Origin: Geodermatophilus arenarius | GTDB taxonomy: Bacteria; Actinomycetota; Actinomycetes; Mycobacteriales; Geodermatophilaceae | Direction of reading: 5' to 3' | Length of the DNA: 64,000 nucleotides | Assembly: GCF_042654585.1 (NCBI RefSeq) | Contig: NZ_JBHSGR010000006.1 | Span: 124,001-188,000 of the forward strand | Part shown: positions 7,636-16,600 of the stretch, one piece after another | Position numbering within the stretch: position 1 is the stretch's first letter | Layout of the letters: the number at the start of each line of letters is the position of its first letter | The notes under the pieces: generated by a model | The model's database searches: none | What the model saw: the letters and a program-made list of their open reading frames with translations, nothing else | What the model was told of the DNA's origin: nothing | Program-made: the position numbers and the translations under genes

Positions 7636-7941
7636 GAGGGCGCCCTTGGCGGGGTCGCCGGTGGGGTGGGCGGTGAGCACCTGGACGGCGGGGCGCTCGG
7701 TGAGCTTGCCCTCGAGCCTCGCCGACAGCGCGGTCAGCGGCTCGGCCTTGCCGTGGGTGGCCAGCGCCTCGGGGCTCTCCCACTGCTCGACCATGACGAA
7801 CACCCCGCGGCCCTCGTGCAGCGCGTACCGCTCGCAGCCGGGCTCCTCGTGCACCTGCGGCACCGTCTCGAGCACGGCCTGACGGACCTCGTCCACGTGC
7901 TCGGGCTTCGGGCTGATGGTGGCGACGACGACGACGGACAC
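7633..7941 (-). CDS. Antibiotic biosynthesis monooxygenase (ABM) domain protein
   Basis: A 102-residue single-domain ABM/YgiN-like protein (dimeric ferredoxin-like fold): VVVVATISPKPEHVDEVRQA, HEEPGCERYALHEG, VFVMVEQWESPEAL, HGKAEPLTAL. Members include cofactor-free quinol monooxygenases and heme-degrading enzymes; the substrate is not decidable here. GTG 7941 has AGAGGGGAC as a good ribosome binding site, so longer upstream frames are rejected. The gene is monocistronic and divergent from the flavoprotein gene at 8025. Confidence 0.85.
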   Translation of the reverse strand: MSVVVVATISPKPEHVDEVRQAVLETVPQVHEEPGCERYALHEGRGVFVMVEQWESPEALATHGKAEPLTALSARLEGKLTERPAVQVLTAHPTGDPAKGAL

Positions 7942-8024
7942 GGGCGGTCCCCTCTGCGGTGGGCGGTTGTCGGCCGGGGCGGTGATCTGGCGCACGACGC
8001 CCCGGCCGGGCCAGGATGCCAGTC

Positions 8025-9422
8025 GTGGCCGACGACGGATCCCCCGCCCCGGACGGCGAGCGGCCGCTGCGGGTTGCCGTCGTCGGCGCGGGCCCGGCGG
8101 GCATCTACGCCGCCGAGACGCTGACCCGCCGCGCACCGGTCCCGGTGACCGTCGACCTGCTCGACCGGCTGCCCACCCCGTTCGGCCTGGTCCGGCACGG
8201 CATCGCCCCCGACCACCCGAAGATGCGGGCGATCCGCGACACGCTGCACCGGGCGCTGGACCACCCCGGCGTGCGGTTCGTCGGCAACGTCGAGGTGGGC
8301 ACCGACGTCTCGCTCGAGGACCTGCGCGCGCACGTCGACGCCGTCGTCTACACCTACGGGGCGGCGCTGGACCGGGCGCTGGCGATCGAGGGCGAGGACC
8401 TGACCGGCAGCCTCGCCGCCACCGACCTGGTCGCCTGGTACTGCGGCCACCCCGACGCCGACCGCGCGACGGTCGAGGCGGCGCTGCAGGGCGTGCGGCG
8501 GGCGGTCGTCGTCGGCGTCGGCAACGTGGCCCTCGACGTGGCCCGCGTGCTCTCCCGCGCCCCGCGGGAGCTCGAGTCCACCGACATGCCCCAGCACGTG
8601 CTCGACACCCTCGCCGCGACGCCGGTCGAGGAGGTCACCGTGCTCGGCCGCCGCGGCCCGGCCCAGGCGTCCTTCACCACGATGGAGCTGCGCGAGCTCG
8701 ACGGCCTGGAGCGGGCGACCGTGCTCGTCGACCCCGCCGACCTCGACCTCGACCCGGCCGCCGAGGAGCGCCTGGCCGGCGACCGCAACGCCAGCCGCAA
8801 CCTCGCCGTCCTGCGGGAGTGGGCCGGCCACCGGCCCGAGCCCGGCCGCGGCCGGCTGTGGCTGCGCTTCTACCGCCGGCCGGTGCGCATCCTCGGCACC
8901 GGCCGGGTCACCGGGATCGAGGTGGAGCGCACCGCCGTCGACGGCGACGGGCGGGCCGTGGGCACCGGCGAGACCGAGGTGCTGCCCACCGACCTCGTCG
9001 TCCGCTCGGTCGGCTACCGCGGGCAGGGCCTGCCCGGCCTGCCGGTCGACCCGCGCACCGGCACCGTGCCCAACGAGGAGGGCCGGGTGCTGCGCGACGG
9101 CGCCCGATCCCCCGGCGAGTACGTGGCGGGGTGGATCAAGCGCGGGCCCACCGGCGTCGTCGGCACCAACAAGCACGACGCCCGGGAGACGGTGGCGTCG
9201 CTGCTGGCCGACGCCGAGGCCGGGGTGATCGGCGCGCACGGCGACCGCGACGACCTGGTGCGCACGCTGCGCGCCCGCGGCGCCGAGCCGGTGCTGCTGG
9301 AGGACTGGCGGGCCATCGACGCCGCCGAGGTCGCCCTCGGCGCCACCCGCGGCCGCGCCCGGACCACGCTGCACGAGCGCGAGTCCCTGCTGGCCGCCGT
9401 GCGGGCCGCCGCGGACCGATGA
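8025..9422 (+). CDS. FAD-dependent ferredoxin--NADP+ reductase (adrenodoxin reductase/FprA type)
   Basis: A 465-residue flavoprotein. The FAD-binding Rossmann motif VVGAGPAGIYAAE is at about 19-31. PTPFGLVRHGIAPDHP, VYTYGA, the NADP site VVVGVGNVALDVARVLSR, GRRGPAQASFTTMELREL and GWIKRGPTGVVGTNKHDA match adrenodoxin-reductase-like FprA enzymes, which pass electrons from NADPH to ferredoxin, often for P450s. No ferredoxin or P450 gene is near. GTG 8025 is preferred over ATG 8016 because CAGGAT lies 7 nt before it (leaderless pattern). It overlaps the next gene by ATGA. Confidence 0.92.
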   Translation: MADDGSPAPDGERPLRVAVVGAGPAGIYAAETLTRRAPVPVTVDLLDRLPTPFGLVRHGIAPDHPKMRAIRDTLHRALDHPGVRFVGNVEVGTDVSLEDLRAHVDAVVYTYGAALDRALAIEGEDLTGSLAATDLVAWYCGHPDADRATVEAALQGVRRAVVVGVGNVALDVARVLSRAPRELESTDMPQHVLDTLAATPVEEVTVLGRRGPAQASFTTMELRELDGLERATVLVDPADLDLDPAAEERLAGDRNASRNLAVLREWAGHRPEPGRGRLWLRFYRRPVRILGTGRVTGIEVERTAVDGDGRAVGTGETEVLPTDLVVRSVGYRGQGLPGLPVDPRTGTVPNEEGRVLRDGARSPGEYVAGWIKRGPTGVVGTNKHDARETVASLLADAEAGVIGAHGDRDDLVRTLRARGAEPVLLEDWRAIDAAEVALGATRGRARTTLHERESLLAAVRAAADR

Positions 9423-9793
9423 GTTCCGGCTCACCGTCCGGTCGATCCCGCATGCACCCCAGCAACGTCCTCGCCGTCCTGCCCGTCGACGACTTCCCCG
9501 CCGCCGAGTCCTGGTACCGCCGGCTCTTCGACCGCGAGCCCGACCGCCGGCCAATGAGCTCGTGCGCGGAGTGGCAGCTCACCGACGGCGGCGCCGTGCA
9601 GGTCATCGCGCTGCCCGACGCGCCGCGCGGCGTCACCGTGGTCCTCGGTGCGGACGACGCCGACGCCCGAGCCGCCGAGCTGACCGCCCGGGGCATCGAG
9701 CCCCGGCTGTTCACCACCCCCGACGGGCAGTTCCGCCTGGCATCGTGCGGCGACCCGGCCGGCAACACCGTGGTGCTGGGGCAGACCCTCTAG
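9419..9793 (+). CDS. VOC family (glyoxalase/bleomycin-resistance-like) protein
   Basis: A 124-residue vicinal-oxygen-chelate protein, single domain: NVLAVLPVDDFPAAESWYRR, then WQLTDGGAVQVIAL, and the C-terminal strand FRLASCGDPAGNTVVLGQ typical of VOC proteins. Enzyme class cannot be decided. The first ATG overlaps the reductase stop (ATGA); a second ATG at 9452 would also make a complete domain. The stop codon shares the tetranucleotide CTAG with the stop of the convergent gene. Confidence 0.8.
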   Translation: MSSGSPSGRSRMHPSNVLAVLPVDDFPAAESWYRRLFDREPDRRPMSSCAEWQLTDGGAVQVIALPDAPRGVTVVLGADDADARAAELTARGIEPRLFTTPDGQFRLASCGDPAGNTVVLGQTL

Positions 9794-10854
9794 CCGAGGA
9801 CCGCGGCGGCCAGCTCCCGGGCGCCCTGCCCGGAGGCCGCCGCCACGAACCGGATCAGCGTCTCGGTGTCCGGCCGCAGGGAGAGGGGGTCGCCGTCCGG
9901 GGTCAGCGCGACCCCGCCGGCGGCCGCGAGCACGGCCAGCCCGCCGGCGACGTCGTGCACGTGCGTGCCGCTGCGGTCCAGGTCGTGCCAGGCGCCGGCC
10001 GACCCGTCGGCGACCAGGCACAGGTCGACGGCGGTGCAGCCGGTCACCCGCACGCGGTGCGCCGTCCCGGGCACCCGCACGGTCCGGCCCGACGGCGCGA
10101 CGACGGTGCTGCCCTCCCGCACCCGCGCCGGCACGCCGTCCCGCTGCGCGCCGGTGTCGACGGTCCCGGCCCAGCGGCGCCCCGACGACAGGTCGACGAC
10201 GAGCCCGGCGACAGCCCGCCCGCGGTGCACCAGCGCCGCCGAGAACGCCCACGGCGGCAGGCCGGCGCGGAAGTTGCCGGTGCCGTCGAGCGGGTCGAGC
10301 ACGATCCACGCGTCGTCGTCGGACACGGCCGGGTCCGGCCGCTCCTCCGACAGCACGGGCACGCCGAGCGGGGCCAGCGTCCCGGCCGCGGCGGCGTGCG
10401 CGGCCTCGTCGGCGGCCATCGACCAGCTGCCGTCGTCCTTGCGGCGGTCGAGGCCGGTGTCGCGGGCCAGCGCCACGGCCACCTCGACCCGCGTCGCGGC
10501 CAGCGCGGCCAGGTGCGCGAACCGCGCGGTCAGCGGCGCGTCGTCCGGCGGGGCCGCCACCTCGACCACCCGGCCGGTGCCCGCGTCGCGGACCTGCGAG
10601 CAGCCCCAGGCCGCGGCGACGGCGAGCAGCGCCGAGCGGCCGGTGACGTGCGTGGAGCGGTGCACGACGACGGCCTCGGTCGTGCCCTCGTCGGTCCAGC
10701 GGCGGCGCAGGTGCGCGGCGGCGTCGTCGCCGACCAGCAGCCGCGCGCCGGGGTCGAGCAGCTCGGGCGCCAGGGCCGCCGGGCCGACGCCCAGCAGCCG
10801 GGCCGCGGCGCGCAGGTCCTCCCCCGACGCCGCCACGCGCATCGTGTCCGCCAC
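9790..10854 (-). CDS. Inositol monophosphatase-like phosphatase with N-terminal extension
   Basis: A 354-residue protein. The C-terminal two thirds is an inositol-monophosphatase/3'(2')-nucleotidase fold: SMAADE (145-150), SEERPD (169-174), the metal motif DPLDGTGNF (187-195), and HVHDVAGG near the end, where related enzymes carry WDxAAG. The first ~110 residues (containing LLVGDDAAAHLRRRW and VVVHRSTHVTGRSALL) are not part of that fold and I do not recognise them. Substrate may be an inositol phosphate, fructose bisphosphate or PAP. GTG 10854 has GGGGGGACC as ribosome binding site; ATG 10842 is an alternative. Confidence 0.8.
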   Translation of the reverse strand: MADTMRVAASGEDLRAAARLLGVGPAALAPELLDPGARLLVGDDAAAHLRRRWTDEGTTEAVVVHRSTHVTGRSALLAVAAAWGCSQVRDAGTGRVVEVAAPPDDAPLTARFAHLAALAATRVEVAVALARDTGLDRRKDDGSWSMAADEAAHAAAAGTLAPLGVPVLSEERPDPAVSDDDAWIVLDPLDGTGNFRAGLPPWAFSAALVHRGRAVAGLVVDLSSGRRWAGTVDTGAQRDGVPARVREGSTVVAPSGRTVRVPGTAHRVRVTGCTAVDLCLVADGSAGAWHDLDRSGTHVHDVAGGLAVLAAAGGVALTPDGDPLSLRPDTETLIRFVAAASGQGARELAAAVLG

Positions 10855-10921
10855 GGTCCCCCCGCCGTCAGTGCTCCCCCGGCACGGTAGGCCACCGGCG
10901 CGCGCGGGGTAGGGCGCCACG

Positions 10922-11881
10922 GTGACGGCCCCCGCGCGCACCTCCCTCGACGACGTCGACGTCGTGTTCCTCGTCCACCGGGAAGCGCCGGAGATGCTCG
11001 CCCGGCACCACGCCGCGGTGTCGGCGGCCACCGGCCCGGGCTGGCGGGGCCGGGCGCTGCTGGTGGAGAACGCCGCCGCGCCGGCGACCTCCGCGGCCGC
11101 CCGCGCCCTGCTGCGCGACTGCCACCCCGACGCCGACGCCCGGGTGCTGTCCTCCCCGCGCAACCTCGGCTGGGCGCGCGCCATGGACCTCGCCCTCGAC
11201 GCCTGCGCCGGCCGCTACGTCGCGCTGGTCAACTCCGACGGCGAGCCCGGCCCGGACGTGCTGCGCCGGCTGGCCGCGGTCCTCGACGCCGAGCCACGGG
11301 CGGTCTGGGCCGCGCCCGCGGTGCACGGCCCCGGCGAGGACGACGACCCGCCCGGCCCGCCGTTCCCGGCCGAGGAGCTCGGCGGCACCGCGCTGCTCGT
11401 GCGCCGGGCGGAGTTCCTCGCCGCCGGCGGGTTCGACCCGCTGTACTTCTTCTACAACGAGGACCGCGACGCCTCCCGGCGGCTGCGGGCGGCCGGGCAC
11501 CTGCTGCTGCGGGTGCCCGACACCGTGTTCCGGCACGGCAAGGGCGGCCGCACCGCCCGCGGGGTGTTCCTGCGGGAGTGGCACTACGCCCGCACCGTCC
11601 AGGTGCTCCGCCCGCAGCACGCCGACCGGCCGGTCCGGGAGACGGCGGCCTTCCTCGCCGGGCGGGGACGCGCGGTCCTCGACCACGTCCGCGACGGCGA
11701 CGCCCCCGGCGCCGCGGGCATCGCGCTGGCACTGGCCGAGCTGCCGCGCGGGCTGGTGATGGCCGCCGCCCGGCGCCGCCGCCCCTGGGACGGCGCCCGG
11801 CTGGCCGCCTGGCTGGACCGCAACCGCCTGCCGGTGAGCGGGCTCAGCCGGAGTTCCGGAGCGCCGTCGCGATCCCGTTGA
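10922..11881 (+). CDS. Glycosyltransferase family 2 protein (rhamnosyltransferase-like)
   Basis: A 319-residue GT-A fold glycosyltransferase. Visible are DVVFLVHREAPEML at the N-terminus, LSSPRNLGWARAMDLAL, GRYVALVNSDGEPGPDVL with the nucleotide-sugar/metal DSD-like motif (NSD), and GGFDPLYFFYNEDRDASRR, the acceptor-side ED motif seen in WbbL-type rhamnosyltransferases. No membrane helix is evident. A role in cell-surface polysaccharide synthesis is inferred, although no other glycan genes are near. The 3' end overlaps the convergent ppc gene by 38 nt. GTG 10922 has a degenerate TAGGGC 6 nt upstream. Confidence 0.85.
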   Translation: MTAPARTSLDDVDVVFLVHREAPEMLARHHAAVSAATGPGWRGRALLVENAAAPATSAAARALLRDCHPDADARVLSSPRNLGWARAMDLALDACAGRYVALVNSDGEPGPDVLRRLAAVLDAEPRAVWAAPAVHGPGEDDDPPGPPFPAEELGGTALLVRRAEFLAAGGFDPLYFFYNEDRDASRRLRAAGHLLLRVPDTVFRHGKGGRTARGVFLREWHYARTVQVLRPQHADRPVRETAAFLAGRGRAVLDHVRDGDAPGAAGIALALAELPRGLVMAAARRRRPWDGARLAAWLDRNRLPVSGLSRSSGAPSRSR

Positions 11882-14651
11882 TCGTCAGCTGGATGTTGCG
11901 CCGCACCAGCTCGTCGTCGTCGCCGGTCCGGCGCCGGCGCAGCATCTCCACCTGCAGGTGGTGCAGCGGCTCCAGGTAGGGGAACCGGTTGCGGATCGAC
12001 CGGGCCAGCGACGGGTTGTCGGCCAGCAGGTGGTCGTCGCCGGTGACCGCGAGCAGCACCCGGCAGGTGCGCTCGTGCTCGGCGGTGATCTGGTCGAACA
12101 CCCGCGCCCGCAGCTCCTCGTCGGGCACCAGCCCCGCGTAGCGGGCGGCGAGGTCGAGGTCGGTCTTGGCCAGCACCATCCCCATGTTCGACAGGACCGT
12201 CCGGAAGAACGGCCACCGCCGGTGCAGCTCCTGCAGCCGGGCCAGCCGCGCCGGGTCGTCCCCGATCCAGGACTCCAGCGCCGTCCCGGTGCCGTACCAG
12301 CCGGGCAGCATGATCCGCGCCTGCGACCAGCTGAACACCCACGGGATGGCCCGCAGGTCGGCGATCCGGTCGCCGGCCTTGCGCGAGGGCGGGCGGCTGC
12401 CGATGTTCAGCTCCGCCAGCTCGCGGATCGGCGTCGCGGCGCGGAACCACTCCACGAACCCCGGGGTCTCGTGCACGAGCGCCCGGTAGGCCGCCTGCGC
12501 GCGATCGGCGAGGTCGTCGAGCAGCGCGTAGGCGTCCTCCGCGCCGTCGCCGAGGCCCTCGACGTCGAGCAGCGTGGCCTCCAGCGTCGCCGCCACCAGC
12601 GCCTCGAGGTTGCGACGGGCGAGGTCGGGCTCGCCGTACTTGGCCGCGATCACCTCGCCCTGCTCGGTGAGCCGCAGCGCGCCGGCCACCGCGCCGGGCG
12701 GCTGGGCGCGGATCGCCTCGTAGCTCGGGCCACCGCCGCGGCCGACCGTGCCGCCGCGGCCGTGGAACAGCCGCAGCCGGATGTCCTCGCGCCGCGCCAC
12801 CTCGACCAGCGCCAGCTCGGCCCGGTACAGCGCCCAGTTGGCGGCGAGGTAGCCGCCGTCCTTGTTGCTGTCGGAGTAGCCGAGCATGACCTCCTGCGCG
12901 TCGCCGCGGTTGGCGACCAGCGCCCGGTACACCGGCTGGGCGAGGACGGCGGTCATCGTCTCGCCGGCGCCCTGCAGGTCGGCGATCGTCTCGAACAGGG
13001 GCGAGATGCCGACCGGGCAGGTGGGGCCGTCCTCGCCGTCGGGGTCGAGCAGGCCGACCTCCTTGAGCAGGACGGCGACCTCGAGCACGTCGCTCACCGA
13101 CTCGCACATGCTGATCACGTAGTTCGGGATCGCCCGCGGCCCGAGCAGCGCGACCTGCCCGGCGGCGGCCTCCAGCAGGTCCAGCTCCCCGCGGGCCAGC
13201 TCCGACAGCTCCGCGCCCGGCCGCACCAGCGGCCGGCGCATCTGCAGCTCCCCGGCCAGCAGCTCGACCCGGGCGGCCTCGTCGAGGGAGGCGTAGTCGG
13301 GGCAGACGCCGGCCCAGGCCAGCAGCTCGGCGAGGACCTCCTCGTGGACCGAGGAGTTCTGCCGCATGTCCAGCCCGGCGAGGTGGAAGCCGAACACCTC
13401 GACGGCGTCGCGCAGCCGGGCCAGCCGGTCGTCGGCCAGCGCGCCGGCGCCGTGGCTGCGCAGCGAGGCGTCGACGACGGCGAGGTCGGCGAGCAGCTCG
13501 TCGGGGGTGTCGTAGGGGTCGAGCTCGGCGACCGGCGGCACGCCGGGCACCCGCCCGAGGACCCGCTTCGCGGTGGCGGCCAGCCGGGCGTGCACGCCGT
13601 TGAGCGCCCGCCGGTAGGGCTCGTCGGCGCGGAACGGCGAGTCGTCGCGGGAGGCGTCGGCCAGGTGCGCCAGCTGCGGCGTCGGCGTGACCAGCCGGTC
13701 GGACATCGACAGCTCGCGGTACAGCTGCACGAGCTCGCCGAGGTGGTGGGCCAGCGCCGTCTCGGCCTGCCGGGTGCTGGCGCGGCGGACGGCGTCGGCG
13801 GTGACGAACGGGTTCCCGTCGCGGTCGCCGCCGATCCACGAGCCCGGCTGCAGCACCGGCTGGGTGGGCAGGCCGGCGTGCGGCCAGCGCTCCTGCAGCG
13901 CGCGGCGCAGGTCGGCGTTGATCTCGGGCACCACCCGGAACAGCGACAGGTCGTAGTAGCGCAGCGCCTCGTCGATCTCGTCGGCCAGCCGCAGCCGGGA
14001 CAGCCGCAGCAGCGCCGTCTGCCAGAGGGTGAGCACCGCCCGCTCCAGCTGCGCCGACCAGGCGGCCTCGTCGACCTCCCCCGGCGCCATCCGGTCGCGC
14101 TCCCGGATCAGCTCGGTGACCTGCTGCTGCACCTGCGAGATCGTCTTGCGGCGCACCTCGGTGGGGTGCGCGGTGACCACCGGGACCACCAGCGCGCCGG
14201 CCAGCTCCCGCGCGACGACGTCGGGGTCCAGGTCCGCCCGGTCCAGCAGCGCGAAGGTGGCCGCGAGGCTGCCGGGCTGCGGCGGCGAACCGGCCCGGCG
14301 GTGGTGCCGGCGGCGGCGCTCGTGGTGCAGGTCCTCGGCCAGGTTGGCCAGTAGCGAGAAGTGGCTGAACGCGCGGATGACGTGGTTGGCCGCGCGGACG
14401 TCGAGGTCGCCCATGCGGGCGGCGACCTCCGCGCGGTCGGTCTCGGAGCGGCGGACGGCGAAGGCCTGCACGCGGGTGGACTCGACCAGGTCCAGGACGT
14501 CGTCGCCGCTCTGCTCCCGGATCACCTCGCCGAGGACCCGGCCGAGCAGCCGGATGTCCTCGCGCAGCGGGGCGTCGTCGGCCCGGCCGTCCCCCTCCGG
14601 GTCGCGTCCGGGCAGGCGCAGGTCGGCGACGTCGACGGTGGCTTCCGACAT
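11844..14651 (-). CDS. ppc: Phosphoenolpyruvate carboxylase
   Basis: A 935-residue anaplerotic enzyme converting PEP and bicarbonate to oxaloacetate. The catalytic-histidine motif VVPVVTAHPTEVRRKT is near the N-terminus; FHGRGGTVGRGGGPSYEAI, EQGEVIAAKYG and IPWVFSWSQARIMLPGWYG are all present. The C-terminus ends NGIATALRNSG, close to the canonical RNTG. Length is normal and the gene intact. ATG 14651 has GATACT 6 nt upstream, suggesting a leaderless transcript. It is monocistronic and complements the citrate synthase gene in this window in feeding the TCA cycle. Confidence 0.97.
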   Translation of the reverse strand: MSEATVDVADLRLPGRDPEGDGRADDAPLREDIRLLGRVLGEVIREQSGDDVLDLVESTRVQAFAVRRSETDRAEVAARMGDLDVRAANHVIRAFSHFSLLANLAEDLHHERRRRHHRRAGSPPQPGSLAATFALLDRADLDPDVVARELAGALVVPVVTAHPTEVRRKTISQVQQQVTELIRERDRMAPGEVDEAAWSAQLERAVLTLWQTALLRLSRLRLADEIDEALRYYDLSLFRVVPEINADLRRALQERWPHAGLPTQPVLQPGSWIGGDRDGNPFVTADAVRRASTRQAETALAHHLGELVQLYRELSMSDRLVTPTPQLAHLADASRDDSPFRADEPYRRALNGVHARLAATAKRVLGRVPGVPPVAELDPYDTPDELLADLAVVDASLRSHGAGALADDRLARLRDAVEVFGFHLAGLDMRQNSSVHEEVLAELLAWAGVCPDYASLDEAARVELLAGELQMRRPLVRPGAELSELARGELDLLEAAAGQVALLGPRAIPNYVISMCESVSDVLEVAVLLKEVGLLDPDGEDGPTCPVGISPLFETIADLQGAGETMTAVLAQPVYRALVANRGDAQEVMLGYSDSNKDGGYLAANWALYRAELALVEVARREDIRLRLFHGRGGTVGRGGGPSYEAIRAQPPGAVAGALRLTEQGEVIAAKYGEPDLARRNLEALVAATLEATLLDVEGLGDGAEDAYALLDDLADRAQAAYRALVHETPGFVEWFRAATPIRELAELNIGSRPPSRKAGDRIADLRAIPWVFSWSQARIMLPGWYGTGTALESWIGDDPARLARLQELHRRWPFFRTVLSNMGMVLAKTDLDLAARYAGLVPDEELRARVFDQITAEHERTCRVLLAVTGDDHLLADNPSLARSIRNRFPYLEPLHHLQVEMLRRRRTGDDDELVRRNIQLTINGIATALRNSG

Positions 14652-14708
14652 GCGGGCAGTATCGGCCCCCCATGTGACGGGCGGGTGTCCCGGGGGAAGG
14701 TCCCCCGC

Positions 14709-15611
14709 GTGCTGACGCTGCGCGCCACCCCCGCCGCCCCCGCCCCCGCCGACCACGGCGAGGGCCCCACCTGGGACGACGCCCGCTCCGAGCTGCTGTG
14801 GGTCGACATCAGCGCCGGGCGGGTCCGCCGGGCCGCCCTCGACGGCGACACCCTGACCGACACCGGCTCGCTGTCCGCCGGCGACACCGTGGGCGCCGTC
14901 GTCCCGGCCGCCGGCGGCGGGTGGCTGGCCGCCGCCGGCGCCGGGTTCACCCACCTCGCCGACGACGGCACCGCGCGGGTGCTGCTGGAGCTGGCCGGCG
15001 AGGGCGGCGGCCCGGACGACGGCGGCACCCGCATGAACGACGCGAAGTGCGACCGCGCCGGGCGGTTCTACGCCGGGACGATGGCCTTCGACGAGCGCCC
15101 CGGCGCCGGCACCCTCTACCGGCTGGACACCGACGGCACCGTCACGACCGTCCGCGAGGGGCTGACCGTCTCCAACGGGCTGGGCTGGTCGCCCGACGAC
15201 CGCACCGTCTACCTCGCCGACTCCGGCCCCGGCCTGGTGCACGCCGTCGACCACGACCCGTCCTCGGGTGCGTGGGGCCGCGGGCGGGTGCTGCTGGAGA
15301 CCGGCGGCGCCGACGGCGTGGCCGACGGGCTCACCGTCGACGACGAGGGCTGCCTCTGGACGGCGATGTGGGGCGGCGGGCAGGTGCGCCGCTGGTCACC
15401 GGAGGGCGAGCTGCTCGCCGTCGTCGAGGTGCCGGTGGCCAACACCTCCAGCTGCGCCTTCGCCGGGCCGGACCGCGGCCTGCTGGTCATCAGCACCGCG
15501 CACGGCGACGCCGACGAGGCGGAGGCCGGGCGGCTGTTCACCGTGCGGCCCGGCGTCACCGGCCCGCCGGCGAACCCCTACCGCGGCCCGCTCGCCGGCC
15601 TCCGGCAGTAG
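14709..15611 (+). CDS. SMP-30/gluconolactonase/LRE family protein
   Basis: A 300-residue six-bladed propeller lactonase. Metal-site signatures are present: E in HGEGPTWD, N in RMNDAKCD, N in VSNGLGWSPDDRTVYLADS, D in DGLTVDDEGCLW. This group hydrolyses sugar lactones such as gluconolactone or L-arabinolactone. GTG 14709 follows a purine-rich GGGGGAAGGT and is preferred over a GTG further upstream. It diverges from ppc (57 nt between starts). Its TAG stop begins a shortened copy of the palindromic element. Confidence 0.88.
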   Translation: MLTLRATPAAPAPADHGEGPTWDDARSELLWVDISAGRVRRAALDGDTLTDTGSLSAGDTVGAVVPAAGGGWLAAAGAGFTHLADDGTARVLLELAGEGGGPDDGGTRMNDAKCDRAGRFYAGTMAFDERPGAGTLYRLDTDGTVTTVREGLTVSNGLGWSPDDRTVYLADSGPGLVHAVDHDPSSGAWGRGRVLLETGGADGVADGLTVDDEGCLWTAMWGGGQVRRWSPEGELLAVVEVPVANTSSCAFAGPDRGLLVISTAHGDADEAEAGRLFTVRPGVTGPPANPYRGPLAGLRQ

Positions 15612-15632
15612 GAGGACCCCGCCGCAGGGGCC
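15609..15632 (+). repeat. Shortened palindromic element, copy F (24 nt)
   Basis: Starts at the TAG stop of the SMP-30 gene (TAGGAGGACCCCGCCG) and ends CAGGGGCC. The central stem found in full copies is missing. It is followed directly by the stop of the convergent TPR gene at 15635. Assigned to the family from its two ends only. Confidence 0.5.
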
Positions 15633-15634
15633 GG

Positions 15635-16495
15635 TCAGCTGCCCTGGAGCAGCGCGAGCGCGGCGGCGGCGAGCTGGTCGCCGGCCGCGGCGCCGCGCTC
15701 GAACTCCTCCGCCGCGCCGGGGAGGTCGCCGCGGTCGGCCAGCAGCACGCCGAGGTTGTGGTGGCAGTACGCGTCGCCGGCCTGGATCCCGGCGCGGTAC
15801 GCCTCCTCGGCGGCCTCGTCGTCGGCGAGCAGCTCGCGGTAGAGGTTGCCCAGCGGCAGCCAGGCCACCTGCTCGCCGAGCTTGGCGCCGCGCTCGAGCA
15901 CCGCGCGGGCCTCCTCCGGGCGGCCGGTCTGCAGCAGCAGCGCGGCCAGGTCGGCGCGGGCGGCGGCGAAGTGGGCGGCGCCGGTGCGCAGCCGGTCCTC
16001 CAGCGCCGGGTCGAGGGTCGCGCACCACTGCCAGCAGGCGGCGACGGCGTCGGCCTCGGCGTCGCCGCTCGCGGCCAGCTCCTCGGCGACGGACAGGGCC
16101 TGCTCGCGCTCCCCCTGCTCGCGCAGCAGGAAGGCCAGCTGGAGGCCGCCCTCGGTGTCGCCCGCGTCGGCGGCCCCGCGGTAGGCGGCCATGGCCCCCG
16201 CGAGGTCGCCGAGCTGCTCGAGCACCAGCCCGAGGTTGCGCCAGGCGTCGGCCTCGCCGCCGGCCAGGGCCACCTCGTAGGCCTCGACGGCCTCGGTCCA
16301 GCGCTCCTGCGCGGCGAGGCTGTTGCCCAGGTCGTAGTAGCCGGTGACGTCGCCGAGCTCCGCCGCGCGGCGGAAGCACCACTCGGCGTCGGTCTGCCGG
16401 CCGGCGTCGGCGAGGTCGCAGCCCAGCTCGATCAGCTCGTCGGCGTCCTCGGAGGCCTGCAGCCGCCAGAGGCGCGCGTCCAGGTCCTCGGTCAT
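15635..16495 (-). CDS. Tetratricopeptide/Sel1-like repeat protein
   Basis: A 286-residue all-helical repeat protein with about seven TPR/Sel1-type units, for example WCFRRAAELGDVTGYYDLGN, AVEAYEVALAGGEADAWRN, AYRGAADAGDTEGGLQLA and AYRAGIQAGDAYCHHNLGV. Such proteins act as protein-protein adaptors; the partner is unknown. ATG 16495 is preceded by CATCAT at 7 nt, and the repeat structure starts just after, so an upstream in-frame start is rejected. No signal peptide, so cytoplasmic. Confidence 0.85.
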   Translation of the reverse strand: MTEDLDARLWRLQASEDADELIELGCDLADAGRQTDAEWCFRRAAELGDVTGYYDLGNSLAAQERWTEAVEAYEVALAGGEADAWRNLGLVLEQLGDLAGAMAAYRGAADAGDTEGGLQLAFLLREQGEREQALSVAEELAASGDAEADAVAACWQWCATLDPALEDRLRTGAAHFAAARADLAALLLQTGRPEEARAVLERGAKLGEQVAWLPLGNLYRELLADDEAAEEAYRAGIQAGDAYCHHNLGVLLADRGDLPGAAEEFERGAAAGDQLAAAALALLQGS

Positions 16496-16573
16496 GGCGC
16501 CGATGATGGCCGCGCCGACCTGGGCGCACGCCCTCCGCAGGGGTGAGGTCACCCCAACGTGTCCGCTGCTCGA

Positions 16574-16597
16574 CCGGGCGGGTGTCCCCCCGCCCGG
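16574..16597 (-). terminator. Hairpin terminator of the ABC-2 exporter operon
   Basis: Perfect 9-bp stem CCGGGCGGG / CCCGCCCGG with a 6-nt loop, 4 nt after the stop codon of the permease gene. There is no T tract, as is common in GC-rich actinobacteria. Confidence 0.6.
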
Positions 16598-16600
16598 CGC

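Noticed and set aside
11958..14354. 798-codon plus-strand open frame antisense to ppc
   Set aside because: Low-complexity composition typical of an antisense shadow; the opposite strand encodes an intact PEP carboxylase.
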